Below are positions 8,286 through 16,326 of a stretch of 64,000 nt of DNA, in pieces. Source of the stretch: Polyangium sp. 15x6 (GTDB lineage: Bacteria > Myxococcota_A > Polyangia > Polyangiales > Polyangiaceae). Numbering within the stretch: the first letter of the stretch is position 1; the number at the start of each line of letters is the position of its first letter. The DNA is taken from contig NZ_JASBQE010000010.1 in the NCBI RefSeq assembly GCF_029960785.1, positions 62,001 through 126,000 on the forward strand. Reading direction: 5' to 3'. The notes under the pieces were generated by a model that had not been told where the DNA came from, ran no database searches, and saw only the letters and a list, made by a program, of their open reading frames with translations. The translations under genes were made by a program, and so were the position numbers.

Positions 8286-9907
8286 GCGCTCACCTCGGGC
8301 TTCGCGGCCCGATCCGCCTCACGGCTCGGGGCGGGCGTCTCGGGCGTCATGGCCCGACGCACGTCCGCGAGCGTCTTGTAGGTCATCGCGTAGCCGAGCT
8401 CTTTGCCGAGCTTCGCCACGAGCTCCCAGCCGGGTCGCGCGTCGCCGCGCGGCTTGAGCGCGCGCTCGCTCTTCTGCGCGAGACCCTGGCGGTTGACGTA
8501 CGTGCCGTCCTGCTCGGCCCACGCGGTCGCGGCGAGCGCGACGTGCGCGGCGCGCGCGAGCGGCCCGTCGTGCGCGGCGATCGTCACCACGCCCTTGAGC
8601 TTCGACAGCGCGCTCTCGGCGTCCTTCGCGTCGACCTCGATCTCGGAGCCGAGCGCGATCACGAACGAGTACTTGCCCGCCTTGATCGCGTCGAAGAGCG
8701 ACGCGATCGGCTTCGGCGCCGGCGCGCCCGCGAGCTGCATGACGCCGAGCGTGTTCGGGTTCTTGTCCTCGCTCATGAGGATCTTGTCGCCGCGGCCGAG
8801 CGGACGACCCGACACGTAGAGGTCCTTGGCGCCGATGAACGTGCGCGCGAGCGTGAGGAGCGCGTAGTTGTCCTCGTTCGAGTGCTGCGCGCTGAGCACC
8901 ACGGCGACCCGACCCGGATCGTCCTTGAGGCCCGCGAGCTGATCCTTCGCCGCCGCGAGCGCCTCTTCGAGGCTCGCGTCCTCGCCGCCGACGAGCGCCG
9001 TGCCGAGGCGATCCTCGACCGCGCGCTTGTACGAGAGCATGCCCTCGTCGCACATCCAGTACTTGTTGACCTCTTCGTTGTCGCGCGGGCGATGCCGGTG
9101 CGGGACGTTCGTCCGCGGATCGTAGTCGAGGTACGCGTTGCAGCCCGTCGCGCAGCCCTGGCAGACCGTCCGCGCGCTGCGGAGGAACCACACGCGCGCC
9201 TTGAAGCGGAAGTCCTTGGAGGTCAAAGCGCCGACGGGGCAGACGTGCTCCGTCATGAGCGTGTAGTCGTGATCGAGCTCGCGGCCCGGCGAGACGACGA
9301 TCTCGTTGAGGTTGCCGCGCTCGCGCACGCTGAGGACCGGATCCTTCGCGACCTCCGCCGTGAAGCGGACGCAACGCGTGCACACGATGCAGCGCTCGGC
9401 GTCGTAGACGATGGTCGGCCCGAAATCGACGGCCTTCGGCTTGTGCACGACCTCCTGCTGCATGCGCTTGCCCGTGCCCTGATGCTCGAGCCAGTAGTCC
9501 TGCAGCCGGCACTCGCCTGCCTGATCGCAGATCGGGCAGTCGACCGGGTGGTTCAGGAGCAGGAGCTCCTGCACCGCGCCGCGCGCCTCCTCGACGTGAT
9601 CGCTGCCCTCGGAGAGGACCTCCATGCCGGGCGCGCAGGCCTGCTGGCAGGCGGGCACGAGCTTCGGCTTGCGCGCGGGGACGTAGTCCTTCTTCTGCGG
9701 ATCCCAGCGCAGGATGTCGAGCTGCATGGCGGGGCGGCCGGGAGGCGGCGCGACCTCGACGAGGCACATGCGGCAGTTCGCCGCGACGGAGAGGCCCGGG
9801 TGCCAGCAGTAGTGCGGGATGTCGATGCCGGCGCGGTGCGCCGCTGTGATGATGGTGTCCCCTTGCTCGAAGGGGATCTCGCGCCCGTCGATCTTGATCG
9901 TAGCCAT
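8282..9907 (-). CDS. nuoG: NADH-quinone oxidoreductase subunit G
   Basis: NuoG, 541 residues, shorter than the 908-residue E. coli protein. It carries electrons through several Fe-S clusters in the peripheral arm. The N-terminal [2Fe-2S] domain shows HYCWHPG and NCRMCLVEV. The His/Cys cluster N5 motif is HPVDCPICDQAGEC, the next [4Fe-4S] site is CIVCTRCVRF with CPVGAL, and an N7-type set is CQGCATGC plus a Cys 28 residues later. The molybdopterin-oxidoreductase-like domain that follows is truncated relative to long NuoG. It starts 1 nt after nuoD and ends overlapping nuoH. nuoE and nuoF, its usual NADH-oxidising partners, are absent here. Confidence 0.95.
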   Translation of the reverse strand: MATIKIDGREIPFEQGDTIITAAHRAGIDIPHYCWHPGLSVAANCRMCLVEVAPPPGRPAMQLDILRWDPQKKDYVPARKPKLVPACQQACAPGMEVLSEGSDHVEEARGAVQELLLLNHPVDCPICDQAGECRLQDYWLEHQGTGKRMQQEVVHKPKAVDFGPTIVYDAERCIVCTRCVRFTAEVAKDPVLSVRERGNLNEIVVSPGRELDHDYTLMTEHVCPVGALTSKDFRFKARVWFLRSARTVCQGCATGCNAYLDYDPRTNVPHRHRPRDNEEVNKYWMCDEGMLSYKRAVEDRLGTALVGGEDASLEEALAAAKDQLAGLKDDPGRVAVVLSAQHSNEDNYALLTLARTFIGAKDLYVSGRPLGRGDKILMSEDKNPNTLGVMQLAGAPAPKPIASLFDAIKAGKYSFVIALGSEIEVDAKDAESALSKLKGVVTIAAHDGPLARAAHVALAATAWAEQDGTYVNRQGLAQKSERALKPRGDARPGWELVAKLGKELGYAMTYKTLADVRRAMTPETPAPSREADRAAKPEVSA

Positions 9908-9908
9908 C

Positions 9909-11123
9909 TCAGTGATCGCACTCCCCGCCGATCATGTTGAGGGAACCGAACGTCGGGACGACGTCCGGGATCATCAGGCCCGTGATGAGCTGCTCGAGGC
10001 CCTGCGTGGTGGCGAAGCAGGGGGGCCGGATCCGCACGCGGTAGGGCGTGCCGCTGCCGTCGGAGACCAGGTAGAAGCCGAGCTCGCCGTTGCCCGCCTC
10101 GGTGTACGAGTAACACTCGCCCGCCGGGACCTTGATGCCCTCCATCACGATCTTGAAGTGCTGGATGGTGGCCTCGATGGTCGTGTAGACGTCCTGCTTC
10201 GGCGGCAGGATGATCCGCGGATCTTCGATGTTGATCGGGCCCTCGTCCGGCATCTGATCGAGCGCCTGCTCGATGATCCGTGCCGTCTGCCGGATCTCCT
10301 CCTGGCGGCACATGAACCGGTCGTAGTTGTCGCCCGTCGTGCCCACGGGCACGTCGAACTCCATCCGGTCGTAGACCATGTACGGGTGCGCGCGACGCAC
10401 GTCGTACGGCACGCCCGAGGCGCGCAGGACGACGCCCGTCCACCCGAGCGCGAGCGCGTCCTCCTTCGACATCACGCCGACGCCTTCGAGGCGGTCGAGG
10501 AAGATGCGGTTCTTCAAGAGGAGCTTCTCGCCCTCGCTGATGAGCTGCAGCACGCGCGGCACGCCTGCGCGGACCATCTCCTTGAAGTACTTCGTCGGCG
10601 GGTTCGCCATGCCGCCCACGCGGCCGAAGCTGTGCGTGACGCGCGCGCCCGTCTCCTCTTCGAAGATGTCCCAGATGATCTCGCGGGCGCGGGCGAAGTA
10701 GAGGAACGGCGTGAACGCGCCGAGCTCCATGCACATCGCGCCCGAGCAGATCATGTGGTCGCAGATGCGCGCGAGCTCGCCGAGCGCCACGCGGTAGTAC
10801 TGGCAGCGCTCGGGCACCGTCACGCCGAGCATCTTCTCCACCGCGAGCGCGAAGCCCACGTTGTTCAGCATCGGCGAGACGTAGTTGCAGCGATCGACGT
10901 ACGGGAAGATCTGCGTCCAGGTGCCCCGCTCGCACATCTTCTCGAAGCCGCGATGCAGGTAGCCGATCTGCACGTCGGCCTTCTGGATCATCTCACCCGA
11001 GAGCTCGAGCACGATGCGCACCGTCCCGTGCATGGCCGGGTGGGACGGGCCCATGTTGAGCATCATCGGCTCGCTGGGCAGCTCGAGGAGGCCCTCCTCG
11101 AGATCACGATCCAACGGTTCCAT
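9909..11123 (-). CDS. nuoD: NADH-quinone oxidoreductase subunit D
   Basis: NuoD, 404 residues, homologous to the large subunit of [NiFe] hydrogenase. It helps form the quinone-binding site next to cluster N2. Characteristic stretches include NMGPSHPAMHGT near the N-terminus, IGYLHRGFEK, ENLxx-type helices replaced here by MLNNVGFALAVEK, and the C-terminal PPCFATTQGLEQLITG and VVPTFGSLNMIGGECDH. The nickel ligands of hydrogenases are not kept, as expected for NuoD. It is separate from nuoC, 3 nt downstream of it, rather than fused as in E. coli. Confidence 0.97.
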   Translation of the reverse strand: MEPLDRDLEEGLLELPSEPMMLNMGPSHPAMHGTVRIVLELSGEMIQKADVQIGYLHRGFEKMCERGTWTQIFPYVDRCNYVSPMLNNVGFALAVEKMLGVTVPERCQYYRVALGELARICDHMICSGAMCMELGAFTPFLYFARAREIIWDIFEEETGARVTHSFGRVGGMANPPTKYFKEMVRAGVPRVLQLISEGEKLLLKNRIFLDRLEGVGVMSKEDALALGWTGVVLRASGVPYDVRRAHPYMVYDRMEFDVPVGTTGDNYDRFMCRQEEIRQTARIIEQALDQMPDEGPINIEDPRIILPPKQDVYTTIEATIQHFKIVMEGIKVPAGECYSYTEAGNGELGFYLVSDGSGTPYRVRIRPPCFATTQGLEQLITGLMIPDVVPTFGSLNMIGGECDH

Positions 11124-11126
11124 GAC

Positions 11127-11708
11127 TCAGTTCGTCTCCTCGCCCCGCGGGTAATCGTGGGTCTGACGCCCGAACGGCATGCCCTCGTCGATGCCGAAGG
11201 GGGGTAGTTTGTCGGGGACGTTGCGCAGCTCGACGAGCGGCTGGGTCTTGTCCGCCGGATAGTCCTTGCGAAGCGGGTACCCGACGAACTCGGGGTACAT
11301 CAGGATGCGCCGCAGATCGGGGTGGCCCTTGAAGTTCACGCCGAACATGTCGAAGCACTCGCGCTCGAACCAGTTCGCGCCTTTCCACACGGGCACGACC
11401 GAGTCGATCTCCACGCCGTTCGCGTCATCGTCGCCGATGCGCGCCTTCAGCCGGATGCGGTGGCCCCTCTCCAGCGAGCGCAGGTGCAGCACGACCTCGA
11501 AGCGCGGCGTCTGCCGGCCGAGGTAGTCGACGGCGGTGAGGTCGACGAACATGTTCATCGCGCACTGGGAGTCGTCCCGGAGAAACCGCGCGATCTCGCG
11601 CCACTTCTCGGGGTTCACCACGGCCGTGTCGTCGCCGAACTGCGAGTGGGTCTCGTAGATGTCGGCGCCGAACTTGCTCTTCAGGATCTCGAGGACGCGC
11701 TTGCTCAT
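11127..11708 (-). CDS. nuoC: NADH-quinone oxidoreductase subunit C
   Basis: NuoC, 193 residues, the 30-kDa subunit of the peripheral arm of complex I, which packs against NuoD. The signature ERECFDMFGVNFKGHPDLRR and the following PEFVGYPLRKDYP are clear. It has no cofactor of its own. The ATG overlaps the nuoB stop (ATGA at 11705-11708), so translation is likely coupled. The C-terminal tail is charged and short. Confidence 0.96.
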   Translation of the reverse strand: MSKRVLEILKSKFGADIYETHSQFGDDTAVVNPEKWREIARFLRDDSQCAMNMFVDLTAVDYLGRQTPRFEVVLHLRSLERGHRIRLKARIGDDDANGVEIDSVVPVWKGANWFERECFDMFGVNFKGHPDLRRILMYPEFVGYPLRKDYPADKTQPLVELRNVPDKLPPFGIDEGMPFGRQTHDYPRGEETN

Positions 11709-12292
11709 GTTGCGGTGCTCTTCTTGCCGAGCCTGACGAGGTTGCCCGCTTGCACGGTGGGGTCGCGGCGCGGCTTCACGATCGCCGGCGTGCGGTCACC
11801 ACGCGCGATCTTGTCCTGCAAGAGCAGGAGCCCGTCGATCACGGCCTCGGGGCGCGGCGGGCAGCCAGGGACGTAGACGTCGACGGGGACGACTTTGTCG
11901 ATGCCCGCGAGCGTCGTGTAGTTGTCGTAGAAGCCGCCGCACGACGCGCACGTGCCGAAGGCGAAGACGTACTTCGGGTCCGCCATCTGCTCGTAGATGC
12001 GCTTGAGCGCGGGCGCCTGGCGCTGGCTGATCGTGCCCACGACCCAGAGCAGGTCCGACTGGCGCGGCGAGAAGCGCGGCGCCTCGGCGCCGAAGCGCGC
12101 CATGTCGAAGCGCGGGCTCGCCATGGCCATGAACTCCATCGCGCAGCACGCCGTGATGAACGGGTACTGGAACAGCGAGTACTTCCTCGCCCAGTTGAGG
12201 AGGTCGTTGAAGCGCGTCGTGGCGAAGCCGGTCTCCGAACCCTCGAGGACCTGGATCGTCGTGCCAGCGCCGCCAGTGGTCATTTCTCCCAT
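11705..12292 (-). CDS. nuoB: NADH-quinone oxidoreductase subunit B
   Basis: NuoB holds the terminal [4Fe-4S] cluster N2 that reduces quinone. The N2 ligands are visible: the adjacent pair in ITACCAMEF, the cysteine of GTCASCGGFYDNY and that of YVPGCPPRPEA. The chosen start (MGEMTTGG, 195 residues) has AGGAG 7 nt upstream and overlaps nuoA by 13 nt. A second Met three codons later would give a neat ATGA overlap with the nuoA stop but leaves only 2 nt to a GGGAG. The open frame further upstream lies within nuoA and is a shadow. Confidence 0.96.
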   Translation of the reverse strand: MGEMTTGGAGTTIQVLEGSETGFATTRFNDLLNWARKYSLFQYPFITACCAMEFMAMASPRFDMARFGAEAPRFSPRQSDLLWVVGTISQRQAPALKRIYEQMADPKYVFAFGTCASCGGFYDNYTTLAGIDKVVPVDVYVPGCPPRPEAVIDGLLLLQDKIARGDRTPAIVKPRRDPTVQAGNLVRLGKKSTAT

Positions 12293-12636
12293 TCGAGGGC
12301 TCCTTTCTTCCAGATGTAGAGCAGCGCCACCACGAGCATGAGGATGAACGACCCCATGGTCGCGAGGCCGATCCAGCCGAGGTTCTTGAACTCCACCGTC
12401 CACGGGTAGATGAGCACCGCTTCGATGTCGAAGACCACGAAGAGGATCGCCGTCAGGTAGAACTTGACGCTCGGCTTGACGAAGCGGCCGCCCGTCGTTT
12501 CGCTGCCGCACTCGTACGGGATCATCTTCTCCGGCGTCGGGTTCTTCGGTCCGAGCAGGGTGCTGATCGTGAACAGCGCGCCCGCGAGGACCGCCGCCAC
12601 GATGAAGAGCAGGAACAGGGGGACGTAGGTGGACAT
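12280..12636 (-). CDS. nuoA: NADH-quinone oxidoreductase subunit A
   Basis: NuoA, 118 residues with three membrane helices (about 5-26, 58-80, 87-110). It is the first gene of the nuo operon here. The matrix-side loop has the conserved PYECGSETTG (Cys43), and the second helix contains FDIEAVLIYPW. NuoA helps build the quinone cavity together with NuoH, and its Cys loop is the element exposed in the deactive state of the enzyme. GGAG lies 6 nt before the ATG, within a tandem 9-bp repeat. Confidence 0.96.
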   Translation of the reverse strand: MSTYVPLFLLFIVAAVLAGALFTISTLLGPKNPTPEKMIPYECGSETTGGRFVKPSVKFYLTAILFVVFDIEAVLIYPWTVEFKNLGWIGLATMGSFILMLVVALLYIWKKGALEWEK

Positions 12637-12642
12637 CGTTCG

Positions 12643-12669
12643 CTCCGGGTGCTCCGGGTGCTCCGGGGT
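12643..12669 (-). repeat. tandem 9-bp repeat with three GGAG motifs before nuoA
   Basis: Three head-to-tail copies (two CTCCGGGTG plus one near copy on the plus strand) lie just upstream of nuoA. On the mRNA each copy carries GGAG, the closest one being the likely ribosome-binding site. The other two could be standby sites or a replication-slippage product. The rest of the 233-nt gap up to 12869 shows no clear promoter. Confidence 0.5.
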
Positions 12670-12869
12670 ACGCGATGTACTCCGGTTCTAGTGCCGACCG
12701 AGAAGGTGGGTCCTCTCGCGCGATCGCTCGCGATCACGAGCGGGCGCTGGCAGGCTCCGAGATGCATCGAAATCCGTGCGATCTCGGCACAATCGCCGCG
12801 GCTATGTAGCTTTGGGGTTCTGGGGTGTCAATTGCGCGGCCAGGGGGTATGGGGCCCCCTGCACGCGCG

Positions 12870-13988
12870 TCAACTCCTGGAGCTCAGCACGAGCCCACGG
12901 AACGCCGTCAGCGCCGTGCCGAGCCGGGCCTCGATCTCGCGGATCTCCTCGATGAGCTCGGCGTCGGGCACGCCCGCCGCGCGAGCCTCCCGCACACACG
13001 CGAACGCGGCCACGTAGCGCTGCCGCTTCACGTACGCCTTCGCCAGGAGCGGCCAGATGAGCTTGGGCGGCGCGCCGAGGCTCGCCGCGCGCCGGAGCCC
13101 GCCGATGGCCTCCCCTGCACGCCCGTTCTCGAGCTGCGCCTCCCCGAGCCGGCGGAAGATGTCCGCCGCCGCCGCACCATCCTGCGCGTACTGCACCGCG
13201 AGGCGCATGACCTCCTCGCCCTGGTGCTCCTCGCCGAGCTTGACGCACGCCGTGCCGAGCAAGCCGAGCCCCTTCGCGATGAGCGCGCGCGCGTCGGTCG
13301 TGAGCATCTGTCCCTCGGGCGTGCGAAGGAAGATCGCGAGCGGCGCCGGCCATGCGCCGAGGAGCTGCACCACGCGCGACCAGTCGCCGCGCTGGCTCGC
13401 CGCCTCGGCCTCCGCCACGCGCGTCAGATCGATCGCCGAGCGCGAGCCCGCCGAGGCACGCTCGAGCTCTTCGCGCACGTGCGCGCGGATGCGCGCCCGG
13501 AACTCTCCGAGCTCGTAGGTCTGCTCGAGGCCGTCGCGCAGGACGAGCAGCCTCGAGGTGCGACCGTCGACGTAGAGCTTGCGCAGGCTGTAGCCGAAGA
13601 GCGGCGCGAGCAGCAGGTAGCGCACGCCGATGTGGAGCTGCAGCGCTTCGATGTCCGTGTCGCGCTCGGGGGGGCCTGGCGTCGCGTCCTCGGTGAGGAG
13701 CGCGCCGACGAGCCGATGCCGGAAATCGGCCAGCGTGAGCCGCTGGACCTCGCTCTCTTCTTCTTCGTCGCCCGGAGGCGCGATGACGAAGTCGACGAGG
13801 GTGTTGTCGGGGTTGCGGCGGTCGACCGTGAGCGCGGTGATGCGCGCTCCCGTGATCATCGAAAAGGCGAAGAACGTCTCGCCGACGATGTCGCAGAGAG
13901 CCTGAAAGCTGCCGATCCCATCGCCGATGCGCTCGAACCAGCCGTCGGTGCGGACCGCATCGAGAGAGAAAACTCGTTCCTTCGCCAT
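12870..13988 (-). CDS. hypothetical protein, N-terminal unknown domain and TPR-like C-terminus
   Basis: A predicted cytoplasmic protein of 372 residues with no recognised family. The N-terminal third (DGWFERIGDGIGSFQALCD onwards) looks like a globular alpha/beta domain. The C-terminal half (about 220-360) is Ala/Leu-rich and helical, with TPR-like pairs such as GDWSRVVQLLGAW and LIWPLLAKAYVKRQRYVAAF. I chose MAKERVF as start because the coding pattern becomes regular there. The frame is open 28 codons further upstream from another ATG, and neither start has a good ribosome site. It lies between the TonB-like gene and nuoA on the same strand, with gaps over 200 nt on both sides, so it may be its own transcript. 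Confidence 0.65.
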   Translation of the reverse strand: MAKERVFSLDAVRTDGWFERIGDGIGSFQALCDIVGETFFAFSMITGARITALTVDRRNPDNTLVDFVIAPPGDEEEESEVQRLTLADFRHRLVGALLTEDATPGPPERDTDIEALQLHIGVRYLLLAPLFGYSLRKLYVDGRTSRLLVLRDGLEQTYELGEFRARIRAHVREELERASAGSRSAIDLTRVAEAEAASQRGDWSRVVQLLGAWPAPLAIFLRTPEGQMLTTDARALIAKGLGLLGTACVKLGEEHQGEEVMRLAVQYAQDGAAAADIFRRLGEAQLENGRAGEAIGGLRRAASLGAPPKLIWPLLAKAYVKRQRYVAAFACVREARAAGVPDAELIEEIREIEARLGTALTAFRGLVLSSRS

Positions 13989-14103
13989 GAGCGGGAGATT
14001 GGGGAGAGTCGCACGAGCCGCGCGGGATGTCACCGCCCGTGGTCGTCGCCGCGAGCAGTCTTGCCCGTCCATCGGGTCGCCGAAAAGCCCCCTTCTGCGA
14101 AGA

Positions 14104-14143
14104 ATTTTGTGCTTCGTGCCACAAAATCCTCAAAAACCTGAGG
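14104..14143. other. AT-rich patch with two inverted repeats
   Basis: ATTTTGTG-N8-CACAAAAT (14104-14127) is followed by CCTCA-N6-TGAGG (14128-14143). The patch is unusually AT-rich for this window and lies between the TonB-like gene stop and the next minus-strand gene. It may be an operator or a weak terminator; no long T run supports the latter. Confidence 0.3.
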
Positions 14144-14194
14144 GCGGGCCCACCAATCGACGCCAGGGCCGCGATTTTTGCGCGAACGCGCCGA

Positions 14195-15175
14195 TCAGGT
14201 CGCCGGGCGCGCGCTGGCGGAGGCGCGCACGTGGCGCTTGGGTCGCGCGCCGATGTTCGCCACGTCGAAGCTCACGCTGCCGCCGAGGCTGTCGCTCGAC
14301 CCGCCCTTGTTGATGTTCGTGCCGCCCGTGCTGCCGTCGGGCATCTGCAGCTGCGAGACGACCTCGACCATCACGATCGCGCCCTGCGCGTACGACTCCG
14401 GCAGCGTGAACTGACGGCTCGCGAGCCGACCGCTCACCGCGCCTGCGACCGCGCTCCAGTCGCCCGCGTTGCCCGCCGACGAACGCACGACACGCACGCT
14501 CGCCACGCGACCGCCGGGCGCGATGCGCACTTCGAGCGTCGCGCGCGCGACGTCGGGCGTGCCCGAGCCACGCACGACATCCGAGACGACGGACGCGATC
14601 GTGCCCGCGCCCGGCAGATCCAGGCCGAGCTGTCGATCCTTTTCGCGCATCACGTCGGAGATCACGCGGCCCGCGATCTTGCGATCGACCTCCGGCGGAG
14701 GCCCGACCGTGGTGGGCGCGGGCTTCGGCTTGCCCGCCTCGGGGATCACGCCGGGCATCGCCCACACGGGGCCGCCGATCCCGGGGATCCCGGGGCCTCC
14801 GGGCACCGGCGGCGGCGCGCCGTACTCGTCGGGCGGGCCCGCCGAAGGCGCGGCCGTCGGCACGGGCTCGACCTGCCGCGGCTCGCTGGTGTTGTTCGGT
14901 TGCGCGGTCGTCGGCTCCACGATGCGCGGGTCGACGGACTCCGTCGTGCGCGGACGCGTGTCGTTCATCGCGACGGCCGGATCCGGCTGGCGCTCGCGGA
15001 GTTCGTCCGGGCGCGGCGGCTCGATCGGGACGTCCTCGATGTCGATCTCCATGCGCCGCGCCATGCCGGTCGAGATCGCGAGGAGCGGCCCTTGAGGCTG
15101 CGGCGCGACTCGAGCGACGACCGGGATGAAAAAATGCAACCCGGTGGCGACGAGGACGAACTGGAGAAAGCGCAC
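14195..15175 (-). CDS. TonB-like periplasmic protein with Pro-rich linker
   Basis: A 326-residue protein built like a TonB or AgmX-type energy transducer. A single N-terminal hydrophobic helix (about 4-22) is followed by a Pro/Glu-rich periplasmic stretch (about 40-165, including GGPGIPGIGGP). A C-terminal globular part (about 170-300) resembles a TonB/TolA C-terminal fold, with ATLEVRIAPGGRVASVRVVRSSAG matching the usual 'variable output, added constant' TonB pattern. ExbB and ExbD genes are not adjacent. It sits 148 nt after the molybdenum hydroxylase operon on the same strand, so it could be linked to uptake of that enzyme's substrate; this is only a neighbourhood inference. Confidence 0.6.
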   Translation of the reverse strand: MRFLQFVLVATGLHFFIPVVARVAPQPQGPLLAISTGMARRMEIDIEDVPIEPPRPDELRERQPDPAVAMNDTRPRTTESVDPRIVEPTTAQPNNTSEPRQVEPVPTAAPSAGPPDEYGAPPPVPGGPGIPGIGGPVWAMPGVIPEAGKPKPAPTTVGPPPEVDRKIAGRVISDVMREKDRQLGLDLPGAGTIASVVSDVVRGSGTPDVARATLEVRIAPGGRVASVRVVRSSAGNAGDWSAVAGAVSGRLASRQFTLPESYAQGAIVMVEVVSQLQMPDGSTGGTNINKGGSSDSLGGSVSFDVANIGARPKRHVRASASARPAT

Positions 15176-15323
15176 CTACGAGGACCTTGGTCCGCGCGCG
15201 TCGGCGCTGCAAGGGAGGAATTCGGAGGCGCGCGGGGATCCGCGCCCCCGCCGCGGAGTCAGGGAGCGTCGGGGGTTCGAGGCGAAGGCAGGGAGGATCG
15301 CACTTTGCCTTCGATCTCGGCCT

Positions 15324-16319
15324 TCAGCCTTCGAGGCGGAGGACGGCGCGCTCGACGAGGGCGGGGACCATCTCGCGGCGCCACTCGGTGTCGTCGTCGA
15401 CGTTCGGGAGCGGCTTGCACTCGGCGTAGGCGCCGCCTCCGAGCTCGCGCGCGGCGACGTCGAACGGCGTCCCGGGACCGATCTTCGAGGCGGCGCGGAT
15501 GCGGCGCGGGCGAGCGCCGAGCGCCGAGACGACGACGTCCGCGCCGTCGACGCGCGTCGTCTCCACGCCGGACACGTCGAGCCGCACGGCGATCGAGAGC
15601 AGCGGGAAGTCGATCGCGTTCCTCCGCCGAAGTTTCTCGAAGCTCGAACGGCGGCCGGGGCTTCGCGTGATGGAGACACGCACGACGAGCTCGCCGGGCT
15701 CGAGCACGGTGTTCTTCACGCCGTCGGCCACGTAGAAATCGTGAGCTTTTACGATGCGCGCGCCGCGCGGGCCGAGGAGATGGAGGTCGGCTTCGAGCGC
15801 GATGAGCGCGGGCGCCGTGTCGTTCGACGCAGCGGCGACGCAGCGGGATCCGCCGCGCACGACGTGGCAGACCGTGCCGTCCTTCTTGAGGCAAAAGCCC
15901 AGCGATTTGCGCCAGAAGTAGGTCTGGTTGTAGTAGCGGCAGCGCGTGTCGAGGCAGATGTTGCCGCCGAGCGTGCCCATGGCGCGGTGGTGTGGTCCGC
16001 CGACCTGGCCCGCGGCCTCGGCGAGCGCGGGCGCGATGCGACGCACGAGGATCGAGCTCTCGATCTCGGAAAGTCGCGCGCCCGCGCCGAGCACGAGCTT
16101 GTCGTCGTCGCCCTCGCGCACGAGCGAGATGCCGCCGAGCTCCTCGATGCCCGCGATGGAGACGACGTGCTCGGGCTCGACGAGCCCGTGCTTCATGTTG
16201 GGCAGCACGTCGGTGCCGCCCGCGATGACGACGGCCTTGTCGCCGAGGCGCGCGAGCAAGTCGATCGCTTCGGGGAGCGTGCGAGGCTTGTGATGATCGA
16301 AGACGGGCAGCGGTAACAC
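15324..16319 (-). CDS. molybdenum hydroxylase FAD subunit with extra [4Fe-4S] loop (HcrB-like)
   Basis: The medium, FAD-binding subunit (331 residues) of a xanthine-dehydrogenase-family enzyme. The flavin motif VIAGGTDVLPN (about 31-41) and TLGGN (116-120) are clear. An inserted loop carries Cys127, Cys143, Cys151 and Cys160. Their 16/8/9 spacing equals that of the four [4Fe-4S] ligands I recall for Thauera HcrB, the 4-hydroxybenzoyl-CoA reductase beta subunit. Such a cluster marks enzymes that can run reductively at low potential. I chose a GTG start preceded by GAGG, 7 nt after the stop of the large subunit. The open frame upstream overlaps that gene and looks like noise. The true substrate is unknown. 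Confidence 0.88.
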   Translation of the reverse strand: MLPLPVFDHHKPRTLPEAIDLLARLGDKAVVIAGGTDVLPNMKHGLVEPEHVVSIAGIEELGGISLVREGDDDKLVLGAGARLSEIESSILVRRIAPALAEAAGQVGGPHHRAMGTLGGNICLDTRCRYYNQTYFWRKSLGFCLKKDGTVCHVVRGGSRCVAAASNDTAPALIALEADLHLLGPRGARIVKAHDFYVADGVKNTVLEPGELVVRVSITRSPGRRSSFEKLRRRNAIDFPLLSIAVRLDVSGVETTRVDGADVVVSALGARPRRIRAASKIGPGTPFDVAARELGGGAYAECKPLPNVDDDTEWRREMVPALVERAVLRLEG

Positions 16320-16326
16320 GAGGACC

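Noticed and set aside
4515-8381. Very long open frame (about 1290 codons) on the plus strand opposite the gatB-nuoH region
   Set aside because: It is antisense to conserved genes, has Arg/Asp/His-rich random composition and no recognisable family. Such frames are expected in very GC-rich DNA.
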